Assembly: GCA_035041965.1 (NCBI GenBank) | Contig: JAPYMA010000190.1 | Coordinates: 62,001-126,000 of the forward strand | DNA: 64,000 nt | Origin: Anisakis pegreffii | Lineage: Eukaryota; Nematoda; Chromadorea; Rhabditida; Anisakidae | Direction of reading: 5' to 3' | Shown: piece after piece, positions 50,670-62,612 of the stretch | How positions within the stretch are numbered: the first letter of the stretch is position 1 | Layout of the letters: each line of letters starts with the position of its first letter | Notes under the pieces: generated by a model | Database searches by the model: none | What the model saw: the letters and a program-made list of their open reading frames with translations, nothing else | Told to the model about the DNA's origin: nothing | Translations under genes and position numbers: made by a program

Positions 50670-53467
50670 ATAGTTGCACTGGCATATCAGAGGAAGAAAA
50701 ATATCCCTATAAAACTGAGTTTTACAAAGTAGGGTATGAATTGCCTTATGAAGTTAGCGGTAGGTCTGGAAAGTTCGCCTGGACCACTCACCTGTAGAGT
50801 CGAGTTGCTGATTGGTGACTCGAAGCTCTCAGGTGTTTGTGGTTACTCGCCGAAGCTTATCTATTAGCTAGTGTCATGATGGCATTCATACACTTCTATG
50901 ATGCAATCCTTATTTCCCTTGCCAGTGCAGTTATTGTCTGTCATTAGTGCTGATAAGGTACTTGATAAGCTTGAGAAATCCATTTAAATGAGAGGAGAGG
51001 CAATATAGGTTCTTCAGTTTTGTTGTGATAGCTACACTGGCATATCAGAGGAAGAAAAATATCCCTATAAAACTGAGTTTTACAAACGTAGGGTATGAAT
51101 TGCCTTATGAAGTTAGCGGTAGGTCTGGAAAGTTCGCCTGGACCACTCACCTGTAGAGTCGAGTTGCTGATTGGTGACTCGAAGCTCTCAGGTGTTTGTG
51201 GTTACTCGCCGAAGCTTATCTATTAGCTAGTGTCATGATGGCATTCATACACTTCTATGATGCAATCCTTATTTCCCTTGCCAGTGCAGTTATTGTCTGT
51301 CATTAGTGCTGATAAGGTACTTGATAAGCTTGAGAAATCCATTTAAATGAGAGGAGAGGCAATATAGGTTCTTCAGTTTTGTTGTGATAGCTACACTGGC
51401 ATATCAGAGGAAGAAAAATATCCATATAAAACTGAGTTTTACAAACGTAGGGTATGAATTGCCTTATGAAGTTAGCGGTAGGTCTGGAAAGTTCGCCTGG
51501 ACCACTCACCTGTAGAGTCGAGTTGCTGATTGGTGACTCGAAGCTCTCAGGTGTTTGTGGTTACTCGCCGAAGCTTATCTATTAGCTAGTGTCATGATGG
51601 CATTCATACACTTCTATGATGCAATCCTTATTTCCCTTGCCAGTGCAGTTATTGTCTGTCATTAGTGCTGATAAGGTACTTGATAAGCTTGAGAAATCCA
51701 TTTAAATGAGAGGAGAGGCAATATAGGTTCTTCAGTTTTGTTGTGATAGCTACACTGGCATATCAGAGGAAGAAAAATATCCATATAAAACTGAGTTTTA
51801 CAAAGTAGGGTATGAATTGCCTTATGAAGTTAGCGGTAGGTCTGGAAAGTTCGCCTGGACCACTCACCTGTAGAGTCGAGTTGCTGATTGGTGACTCGAA
51901 GCTCTCAGGTGTTTGTGGTTGCTCGCCGAAGCTTATCTATTAGCTAGTGTCATGATGGCATTCATACACTTCTATGATGCAATCCTTATTTCCCTTGCCA
52001 GTGCAGTTATTGTCTGTCATTAGTGCTGATAAGGTACTTGATAAGCTTGAGAAATCCATTTAAATGAGAGGAGAGGCAATATAGGTTCTTCAGTTTTGTT
52101 GTGATAGCTACACTGGCATATCAGAGGAAGAAAAATATCCATATAAAACTGAGTTTTACAAAGTAGGGTATGAATTGCCTTATGAAGTTAGCGGTAGGTC
52201 TGGAAAGTTCGCCTGGACCACTCACCTGTAGAGTCGAGTTGCTGATTGGTGACTCGAAGCTCTCAGGTGTTTGTGGTTGCTCGCCGAAGCTTATCTATTA
52301 GCTAGTGTCATGATGGCATTCATACACTTCTATGATGCAATCCTTATTTCCCTTGCCAGTGCAGTTATTGTCTGTCATTAGTGCTGATAAGGTACTTGAT
52401 AAGCTTGAGAAATCCATTTAAATGAGAGGAGAGGCAATATAGGTTCTTCAGTTTTGTTGTGATAGCTACACTGGCATATCAGAGGAAGAAAAATATCCAT
52501 ATAAAACTGAGTTTTACAAAGTAGGGTATGAATTGCCTTATGAAGTTAGCGGTAGGTCTGGAAAGTTCGCCTGGACCACTCACCTGTAGAGTCGAGTTGC
52601 TGATTGGTGACTCGAAGCTCTCAGGTGTTTGTGGTTGCTCGCCGAAGCTTATCTATTAGCTAGTGTCATGATGGCATTCATACACTTCTATGATGCAATC
52701 CTTATTTCCCTTGCCAGTGCAGTTATTGTCTGTCATTAGTGCTGATAAGGTACTTGATAAGCTTGAGAAATCCATTTAAATGAGAGGAGAGGCAATATAG
52801 GTTCTTCAGTTTTGTTGTGATAGCTACACTGGCATATCAGAGGAAGAAAAATATCCATATAAAACTGAGTTTTACAAAGTAGGGTATGAATTGCCTTATG
52901 AAGTTAGCGGTAGGTCTGGAAAGTTCGCCTGGACCACTCACCTGTAGAGTCGAGTTGCTGATTGGTGACTCGAAGCTCTCAGGTGTTTGTGGTTGCTCGC
53001 CGAAGCTTATCTATTAGCTAGTGTCATGATGGCATTCATACACTTCTATGATGCAATCCTTATTTCCCTTGCCAGTGCAGTTATTGTCTGTCATTAGTGC
53101 TGATAAGGTACTTGATAAGCTTGAGAAATCCATTTAAATGAGAGGAGAGGCAATATAGGTTCTTCAGTTTTGTTGTGATAGCTACACTGGCATATCAGAG
53201 GAAGAAAAATATCCCTATAAAACTGAGTTTTACAAACGTAGGGTATGAATTGCCTTATGAAGTTAGCGGTAGGTCTGGAAAGTTCGCCTGGACCACTCAC
53301 CTGTAGAGTCGAGTTGCTGATTGGTGACTCGAAGCTCTCAGGTGTTTGTGGTTGCTCGCCGAAGCTTATCTATTAGCTAGTGTCATGATGGCATTCATAC
53401 ACTTCTATGATGCAATCCTTATTTCCCTTGCCAGTGCAGTTATTGTCTGTCATTAGTGCTGATAAGG
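50670..53467 (+). repeat. Satellite array, 358/359-base unit, about 7.8 copies
   Basis: The phrase GTGCTGATAAGG begins at 50947, 51306, 51665, 52023, 52381, 52739, 53097 and 53455, so the unit is 359 bases in the first two full copies and 358 after that. The one-base change is CAAACGTAGG versus CAAAGTAGG. Copies also differ at ATCCCTAT/ATCCATAT and GGTTACTCGCC/GGTTGCTCGCC and are otherwise essentially identical. The array starts within a unit at about 50670 and ends abruptly at 53467, where GATAAGGTAC becomes GATAAGGGAC. A 68-codon antisense frame (MSGPGELSRPTAN) appears in copies with the extra base and is lost in the others, so it is not a gene. Confidence 0.97.
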
Positions 53468-56150
53468 GACGTGATAAGTCATCGCTTGTGTTTTAATAAC
53501 TGACCAGTTTCGAGAGTTTATATTTCGGGTTAGGATTGAATTGTATGACTGCTGTTTGATCTGTGCCTAGAAGTTAGAGTTTTGTCTTTGTCGCTAGCGC
53601 AAGGTCTTTGCAGGGTTGGAATGAGTTGATGTGTAATTTATAAAATAAGTGTTTTTGAAGTAGCATTTTCGGGGTAATATCATGCAAATTTCTCAAACTT
53701 TATCATACGAGCACCCAGTTAATAACGTAATTGAAAGCCGTGTAGCATTCCTCGGATTGCTCTTATACCTTGTAGAGGAAGCAAGACCTGAATCTAGCTT
53801 CACTTATCATTAGCTTGACTTGATCTCAAACTGCTTTTGAGTTGGACAGAAATGACTGCAGCTGACTTGATTCAATCTCGTTTCAAGATGTTCTTTCAGA
53901 ATTCATTCGTGTTATTCTGTTTCTGATTATGCGATTTGATATGGGCATTGAAATCTCTTGTTTATGTGAATATTTGTTTGATTGTCCGTTTGCTGTTGTT
54001 TATGTAATTATTTCGCGTTGTTGTTTATGTGATTGTTTCATGCGGTCATCACCGTGTTCATCCTCTCGTTAATCATTATCGTGTTTTTGATGCTGTCACG
54101 CCACGCATAATGAAGGGGAACTTTGTTAGGAATTGATTGGTGACGTTCCATGAGTGAGACAGAATCGCAAAGTGCATAAAGACCCCGCACATATCATCCG
54201 GATACAATTCGACGTCACATGCTACGAGCAAACTCGTGTTTGAAGCTCTTGCTTGGACGTAAGCTCATACCCCTGCGTGGCGCGACAGCTGTATAAATGT
54301 TTTTCCACGTGTTATCACACGAGATACAGCAAAGTATGATTGAAATGAGTAATCATATGTTGGGGAATACTTCATGGGAAGATCATCTCACATATATTAA
54401 GCATAGTAAAGCAAATCTCGAGGAATGAATCAGATTCTTTCGGAATAAATGACGATATGACAAAAAACAAATGGGATGTCTCGAATAGGGTAATAGGTTC
54501 ACTTAAATTAAAAGGTGATAGCTTCAGGAAACACAGTATCTTGGAGGGAAGACAAATCTTCAAAACGTTACTCAGCGCAGAATAGGACTAGAAAAGCAAT
54601 ACAACAAATAGAACATTTATAGTCTAATGTATGCGAGCGTGAATCTTATGATGAGATCAGTAAGCTTAAGAGGACATCATTGCTTGAAAAGTAAGGATGT
54701 ACAAGGCAAGGGCTGCTGTTTTTGACTTCTGCTCATCTTTTCTTTTGGTAGGATAACCAACTTCTAAAAAAGCATTCTGCATTTCTCTTTAGAGGGTCAT
54801 GTGCCAGACTTTATATCGAAGTCACAGACAGTATTTAGACTGTAAATGCTGCTGTTTCGTCCAATCAAACATTAACAATGCATAGAATAGTCTACAGTGG
54901 ATACAGTCTGCGAGTACGGTAGCTGACGGCAGAACGAAATGGCGGAATTTGCGCGATCGAGAGTGCGCACACTACTGTGACCGCCTTATTTGCACTCTAT
55001 TGTAAATAAGTAAACAAGGCAGTGTCTCATTGAGATAATTCATCACGTTACACCGTGACAATCATTTATCCGAATCTGACAGAACACTTCTGTGTATTAG
55101 CTTGAACTTATGTAAAGAACTCATAAATCAGTCTGAAATCAGTGGCAATGCTGAGAAATTGAGCTGAACGGTTTGATTTTGATTGTTTGCAACGATCTTC
55201 ACATTTCTTACGTTTTGACAGAAACAAATTCATCTTTGCAATGTTTATATTTCGCATTTATTATCGTTTTCAAAGCCGTGTCTTCAGCCTGACAAACTCT
55301 CTAGACTAGTACAGAGTGGCACAATTCGTTATGCGTGTCTTCAGTCGACTTAGCTGAGTTCAGGCTTTTCTTGGTTCATTCAGGAACGGAAGCTTCTCGT
55401 CGTATGAACTAATAGATAAGATTCTCCTGTAGAGTACTGTTATGCATAATATTGGTATGTGACATCTTATTTTCGGGACCGCGAGCTTGCTGAAATTATC
55501 GCGTAAGTGTCAGTACATCCCTTTGCGTCGCCAATTTACAAATCGTCGTTTTTTTTGAAAACTTTGTTGGAGACTAATTCTCGATAGGCATCGTGTCCAC
55601 GCACATAGTGCCCAATTGGCTGGGTAGCATTTAACTTGAGTCATCATCTATTAATTCGGGCTAAAAATTGTCGGCGACACCAAATGGACCGAAAAATGCC
55701 ATGCGTAAAGCAGATTTTAGCAGCTGCGTTCGATGTTGCTGAAAATGAATAGTTTGGCATTTGACAATCAGATAATTAAATGTCGCAATCGAGATAACGT
55801 GCGATATTTCCTATATGGATTGTACAGAGTGTAATAGTTGATAAGCGGTCAAGAAAGTGGCTCGAACTTTCAAGATTCATGTCGATTACTGATGCTAATC
55901 AGCACTACTTGTAACGAAGTGGCGTTCGGATAGTCGAAATTGTTTTCTGTTGATGAGAAATTGTTATCGGAATTCAAAACCGCGTTATCATCTGCGATTG
56001 ATAGTTATAAATTCGAAAAAATTGACCTCGCAACAGGGTGAGTAGAATTGCAAACTTTAATAAGTGCATGCACAATAAAGCCAAACAAACAAAAATCAAC
56101 AAATCATCGAAGTGCTGATATTTCATTAAAACGAAACAATTAAGCTTCAC
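53468..56150. other. Gene-poor stretch right of the satellite
   Basis: About 2.7 kb without a supportable exon or RNA gene. The right edge should contain the 3' untranslated region of the tetraspanin gene (stop at 56151). Nothing else recognised. Confidence 0.45.
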
Positions 56151-58819
56151 TCAAAATTTCTGCTCATACCAACGTTCACGTTGTTCCAATATCATCCACA
56201 TGAGCGCTTTTGACAAGACAACACAAATAACCTGTAAAGACATCTAATTTTGTGCAATAACAAACAGCACAAACATGATGAACTGTTATTGAAGCGTTGG
56301 TGATAGAAACCACTCGTCTTGGAACTCCTGCAGAACTGATACTAATGAAGGATAAAGTTGTAAAGTGATCGTTTAATAGGGATACCTCTATCATGATGAT
56401 GAGGAGGGCAGCTGGCATAATAATGTACATATAGTTGAGCATTACTTTCTTAAACGCTTCTATACAGCCACGTTTATGAATATTTTTGTAAACTTTATAT
56501 CCATTCAGCAACCTTCCCTTAAATTTCACATATGTCACAAATCATTTTCCCTCATCCATACCTAGTCGTTCGAACGTCCATCTTGTTAGCAGTGGCAACT
56601 CTACGAATTTTTTCCTGCTTTAATATATCTCCTCCAAATTGCGCATTTCCTCCTCAATGCTCTCTCTTGAGAGGATTACAGGGTACCTAGAGGAGGATTA
56701 AACAAGTAAACAAGACGCTGTTGATTGATTTTTTTCTGCAGTAATGCTATCAAAATAATTTTTTGGTAAGAATAAATTGATTCCTTCGATTCAATCGACA
56801 AATTTTTGGCAGAAAACTTCTTGATCAGTGGATTCATTCTCCGATTTTCTGTTGATTCGTTGGTATGAGGTAGCAATCTGTCATGGGAGTGTTTTGTCGT
56901 ACATCGAAAGGAAGGTACGGAACGCAAGAGAGTAAGAACCACTTCTATATATGTTTCCATTCCTCTTACAGTGACTGTGAATTGATGAAATTGGAGGGTT
57001 GTTTAAAATCTCAGTGTCAGTGTTACGACAGGAGATAATCAATTCACTCTGCTCTAGGGCGCGATTGTTGGACCATTGAAAAATAAATTAGTGGGGTATT
57101 TCATTCGAAACGATTGTGACCGTGTAACGACTGAAAAGTTTTGGTCGTTATGACAGCACTTCATTGTGAGCAGTCTAGCATGGAAGTGATTATCCAATCG
57201 AGAAAGGGCTCATAAATGAATGAATAAAATGGAATCAGTTAGTCAGTATTCACCTCAACCGAATGAAAACAAAAAGCGATCAGTGGAATAATCTAAAATG
57301 ATTAGTCATTCACAAGTTAATAGAACATATGATTGACCTTTCCTTTCCGAGCGTTATAGCCACAAGCCCTATTGATAATCCCAGCTGTAGTCTTATTGAT
57401 ACAACACGAGAATGGTACACCACCAGCCTCGGGTGACTGGTAAATTTTCAGTGCCGCTTCATCGCTGAAGTAAACATTTTCATTCCAATCATCCGCACTC
57501 CAGAGGCCACAACACTCGAGTGCGGATTGTGACCAGTCAACGAAATCACGCATGTCCAAGTCATCGCGGTAATTTATTATCTTAAATGTTTGACGTTTTC
57601 GAGCAAATCAGAAATTCATCTTTTGAATTTGTTTTCAGAACGTTTTGAACATCTGAATGGCTGTAATTAACGGTTAGATTCACCTCTACGGAGTAGCACT
57701 TGATTGTGATCGTATTCATGAGATTCGTTTCGAGTGTAACCGAGAAACAATAATGCGACTAAGGCAAGAGGGGTTTTTCGATGGGAAACGCTCTTGTAGG
57801 ATTTCTTTCGAGCGCGAGAACGGTATGCTCCCAGATCCTCAACCAAACTTCCACAAGGGTCATCAGAAGGAATCGTGCTCGATAGATTATTTATTCATTC
57901 CGCGTATGAGGACAGAGCTATTCAGCCGTTCATGGATTCAGACAATTCTTGATCGCCAAAACGGTTCTGATGAAGATCGATTGAGAGTTGCATTCCGTAT
58001 TGATTATAAATAAGCATTATTGCACCAAAGCATTTAAGCGATAACAGCCCGATATTTAATCGATGTCTACGACTTCCTCAATTGAAATCGAAACTGAAAG
58101 CATACCGTGTCATTAAGTACAGTCTTTATAATAACCGTAGCGAAATGTTGTTGTTCAATTGTGAATAAAATGATGAACGACATTTCGGCGAATATAATAA
58201 TGCCAATTGATGTGTGATATATGAGCAAAAAGAGAACGTTCTCACGCAGTGCACCGACCCAACCAAAAAAGTCGATTAGAAACATCGCTGAACCTTAATT
58301 ATTAAACGGAATTTTTCATAGAGTCTGTGAATAGTACGAAGTTTATAATCACTTCATTTTATTTCTGAATGGTGCTTGATGTCTTCCTAAATCGCTCTCA
58401 AAATTCATTCAGTCGGCTCCAGCCAAAATCGTCTTAAAAGTCGCTTTTTTTAGTGTTCTCTTTAGTATCAGCCAGATTTTTATTCAAAAAGCCGCAAAAT
58501 GAAACAATTCCAGTTGCAAGAAACGATATCAACGATGCTCAGCTGTAAACTCGGAATTTCAAGCACATTATTGTTAACAATTACACCTACCGATAACGAG
58601 AAGAAAGTGCGTTGGATCTATGATCGTCAGATCCTTGCTGATCTTTACCTTATCCAGACTTGACACAATTCCACCTTTCTCTGAATTTGCCCATACACCA
58701 GCAATCAATAGGAACACCGAAATCATTAGAAAGAATCCACTTAGAATAAAGACTGTATATTTAACACATGACGATACTCCACCTTCATCGTAGATATCTT
58801 TGTCAGGTGGAGAAAACAT
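56151..58819 (-). CDS. Tetraspanin related to the TspanC8 group
   Basis: Four-span membrane organiser. TspanC8 members escort the ADAM10 metalloprotease and so affect Notch signalling. Five exons join in phase to 288 residues: 58591-58819, 58106-58287, 57338-57580, 56386-56517, 56151-56231. Residues 1-80 hold the first span (FILSGFFLMISVFLLIAGVW). The second exon has WVGALRENVLFLL, the cysteine-free version of the second and third span region. The large loop carries CCG at 160-162, ADDWN, GVPFSCC at 191-197, INRACGYNAR at 206-215 and RGC at 234-236. These match TSPAN5/14/15/33-type proteins closely. Only six loop cysteines are present, because the two extra cysteines of the usual eight (before GVPFSCC) are absent. 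The last span (MPAALLIIMIE and onward) ends with a short tail. Orthologous candidates in Caenorhabditis are tsp-14 or tsp-12, but the choice cannot be made here. A repeat copy sits in intron 3. Confidence 0.93.
56622..56925 (-). mobile_element. Dispersed repeat element, copy 2, inside a tetraspanin intron
   Basis: Inverted copy of the element at 27812-28120, recognised through MNPLIKKFSA, ESK.SI.SYQKI, INQQRLVYL and NPPLGTL in the same relative positions. It ends near TATATCTCCTCCAAATTGCG. It lies in the intron between exons 56386-56517 and 57338-57580, which is accordingly the longest intron of that gene, and on the same strand as the gene. There is one internal deletion relative to copy 1. 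Terminal repeats were not found. Confidence 0.75.
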
Positions 58820-61800
58820 GAATGAATGATCGAATACTGCAAATAGTATTAGATTATTCTCACTGAATTGTTGTAAGCTGTCACTGAATCGTAGATCAAC
58901 AAACTTCCCTGAGAGTCAACAAATTTACGAGGAGAAAACAAATAAGCATCTGCAAATCAGTAGCTTTTCAACGTAACAGATTGCTTAATCGAACGGTTCG
59001 GTACTTCGACTTGATTTATTTCACCGGATCACAAGCGGTCAGCTCGCTTCATAAGGTAATCCACCCATCATTCATTAATGCAACGTAGTCATCAGTTTTG
59101 AAACTACCGAATTCCATCGCAAAATATAGAAATCAGCAGGAAAACAGCAAAATAATGACAGCTTACAATGAGCAGAATCAGTTTCAACGCAGATAAAGTG
59201 GAATCATAAATCGACTAAAACGTTAAAAGATCGGTGAACTAACCTCCAAACCGACCAATTAGAAAATGTTTATAAAGTTGAAATGAAGTGGAAAGAACCG
59301 AAGGAGAAGGAAGGAATGAAGTTTATATGCAGAAAATTTCTGATGTATTCAAAAAACATACATATAGAATTCAGCTGATATCTCTACGAAATATATGTTT
59401 CTTGCTTTCAACATGTACAATATTTAATCAGCAAATCCAACTCATTACAAATTTATGCCTCTCTGTTATCACCAATATCACATTCTTCCATGTTTTCAGC
59501 ATTCACTATGATAATATGCAAAGCGCAGTGTGAATCTATTGAATGAATATCCAAATATGCAAAGTTTTGAGGGAAAAAGGAGAGTAACTTCTGGACCGTT
59601 GAATCAAAGTTGAAATGAAGACGGATGATTTACACATTGTTATCGTGAACTCGGTAAAAAGATGGCTCGTTAATTTATGGTAATGATTTATGGTACTGAT
59701 ATGGCAATGATAATGATAGTGATGGTAATGATTAAAAAAAGAAAATAAAAAATTGATGGTATTGATAATGGCTTGGTAAAGATTTATGCATTGATATCGT
59801 AAACTCGGAAAAAAAAGATAGGTAAAGAAATGAAATCTATTATTTGAATTGCATGAGCATGATAAGGCTGAGACGTGTTATGCCTGTTGTGCCATTACAC
59901 GCATAATACTTTTCAATGATATTAATTCCATCTCATGTAACAATAATGTCTCGATAATGTAACAATAATATACAACAATAATGTCTTGAGCAAATAATGG
60001 TTCATTTGAGATTCACTAGTCAATAATAAAACATATTAAATTCCCAGTTCATTCGTTCCTAATTATTCCAGCTTTGAAGCAGATAGTAAATTAAATTCAG
60101 CGTCAGGCATATCACATTCACTCTCAAGTAAGATGCAAAGTTCTTATCGTTTTCGTTTTGATTACTATTAGTTCTTGTAATCGATTCACCGGTGTTGCAC
60201 GCATCATCGTCGTATTCAAGCTTAAAGCAAAACATTTAAGGGATATCAACCCTGCATTTGATCGATGCTGTTTGTTGCGTTTTCCATGAAATGTGATTAT
60301 AAACGCATAGATGTGTGGCTCATTATTGCAGAATTAACAACGAGAATTGCCACCATAAAACGATAATAACTACTTTTTGTAATAATTTTCAAGAGTACAT
60401 TGCAGCGAGCAACTTCAACGGGTGCATTAAGCGAATGATGGATTCCAATACCGGTAAATTTTTTTGGGTTGAAATAACAAATGATTGGTTTCTGAATTTA
60501 TACAGAAGATTCTAATCATCAGTTTCAGCACACTTTCACGTCGAATATTCATCGCATTTCATACATTCACACATGAACTATTGGAATTGTGCTTGCAATC
60601 AGATAAAGAAATTGCGATCAGACAAAGCACTGAGCGGCATAACTCAAATTGGATCTATTCCTTGTGTAAGTTTATCATGAGAATCACTTCTCTCGCAGTT
60701 AACGTGCAAATGTCTGTCAGTAATTCACGGTTTTCGAGTCAAATAGTTTCGATTCCGGGAAGTGTTTCAAATGATGATCTTTTCAACAACATTCGTAGAA
60801 AAAACTCGACGATTTTTTCGTGGAGTTCCGATGAACAAGTTAAATGAACGTCGTTCGAAATCAATCGCGTGATGCTGTTTTATCAAGTTTGCTGATTGAA
60901 TATCTATATCCGATTATGGATAATGAACGTTATAGAAATGATCACCTGCTGACATATTGGTGCATGCGAAGACAAGTTCAAATTATCGTCACTTTCATCA
61001 CATTAAAACGAGTTTGTTTCCCGTTCATCGTTGGGCGCACAGTGTTGTCAACAAATACCGATTATTATCGTCAACTATCAAGTGCAAATTGAAATTTTGT
61101 CCGGAATCAGTGCATACTGTTGCTCGTTTTCTTTGATCGCCTCATTAACATTCGTTGATTGATGCTTTTTCGCACCCCACCCTCGTTCATTATTTCATCT
61201 AAAAAATTACTGCTCTGCAAATCACAACAACACTATGTTGATGTTATTTGCAGAGCGCAAGAAGCCAAAGTGAGTGAAGTCATTCAATTTAATGAGTTTA
61301 ACGAATTTACTTGATTACTAGATGATCAGTGAGTGCATTGAAACGTCGATTGGTCAGTCGTCCGTCGATTACTTCCACCTTCAATTTTTAGCACAAAAAT
61401 TTCAGCACAGTTTCCAGGCTATACTGTTTGCTTTCGACGATCGCGTGCTATTTCAGTGTGTGTTGAATGCACTCTGATTTAGTGTGAGATTCAGTATTCG
61501 AAATCGATGCACTTACTGCCACTTTCTGAGATCAACATTAAAATTGCAACATGCATTTCGCAGAAACCGATAAGCGTAAGCGATTTTGACTAAAATGCAG
61601 AAAAAATTATTATGGTGCAAAAAAATTATGAGCGAGATGAATTGTGGTGTAGTGACAGCGAATATACTCCATTAATTCAGTTGCAATTTGAACGCGAGGA
61701 CGAATAAAAAAATTTCCACATTGAAAAATGTTATCAATTATGGTTAGTGCGTTTCGGAATTAAAATGCAATGTATCAATCTATTTGGGGTTAGGTTGAGA

Positions 61801-62612
61801 TAATGATGCTTATTGAGAAATGAGTCATTCATTTGAAGCACGTACAGTTATTAATGCACTTGCATCAATGTGCTTGAATGCACTTGTTAGTCACATGTGA
61901 AAGGAAATTATGCTGAGATCTTGATTGCTGAAATTAATCTTAAGTTAATGAAATTGATCCATTTATCGATAATCTTCAGCTTTCTCCATTCAAATCAAAT
62001 CGTCATGTATTCAATACTTGCCTATTTCGCTATTGCAGATCTCTCGTTATGAACATCTTCTCTCTCTTTCAATTCACATTCCTCCGAAACACCAATTCTT
62101 TTCAACGTTCATCTTTGCTTGAGCTCAGTTTGACATCTTTATTGCAAAAAATTTCCACGTTAAGCAAATATTGCTTGCAATTGCTTTAATTTCAAAATTT
62201 CACATTGTTTTGGCGTCTCTGTTGAATGATTCAATTTTGTTGAATAAGGAGAGAATGCTCCACTGTAAGAAGGCAATACGTTTATATTGCTGAAGCAATT
62301 TCATTCTTCTGTCTCATTTTCACAGAATATAAAACATTCGCAGTTGCAGTTGTTTCGATGAATTACTTACTGTAAACGACCTGAACTGACATCAGTTCGA
62401 TGATCATTCCTTCTGGCAGTCGCACTTGTATGATTATAACCGTGTAAAGTATAACCGTGTTCTGTAGTGTCGATTCAGTGTGTATGATATTAATTATGTT
62501 CATGCATCATACGAACTGTATAAAACTAGTCAGGTGAACCTGAAGCGTGCCGTGCCAATCGAGCGAACAAAATCGGTCTGTTTGTTACATCACACTCGAT
62601 CGAACTTTCACA
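58820..62612. other. Intergenic region between divergent tetraspanin and transporter genes
   Basis: The tetraspanin starts leftward at 58819 and the transporter starts rightward at 62613, so this region should carry both promoters. It contains a simple TGATAATGA/TGGTAATGA-type low-complexity run at about 59670-59780 with a duplicated GAACTCGG/AAACTCGG phrase. A short hairpin occurs at about 61216-61258 (CTCTGCAAAT with ATTTGCAGAG). Possible plus-strand exons lie near 60410-60670 and are listed separately. Confidence 0.5.
60408..60668 (+). other. Possible plus-strand exons, unassigned
   Basis: Two exon-like pieces join in phase. About 60408-60454 follows TACATTGCAG and ends before GTAAATTT. 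It reads SNFNGCIKRMMDSNT, faintly like the FxGC motif of laminin-G domains. About 60529-60668 follows AGTTTCAG and ends at a good donor GTAAGTTTATC, and is rich in His, Cys and Asn. No start exon, downstream exon or family could be established, so this may be chance splice signals in AT-rich DNA. Confidence 0.22.

Noticed and set aside
50940..53300. 68-residue antisense frame repeated in the satellite
   Set aside because: It is broken by the one-base length variant in most copies and has no homology that I recognise. It is a by-product of the tandem repeat.
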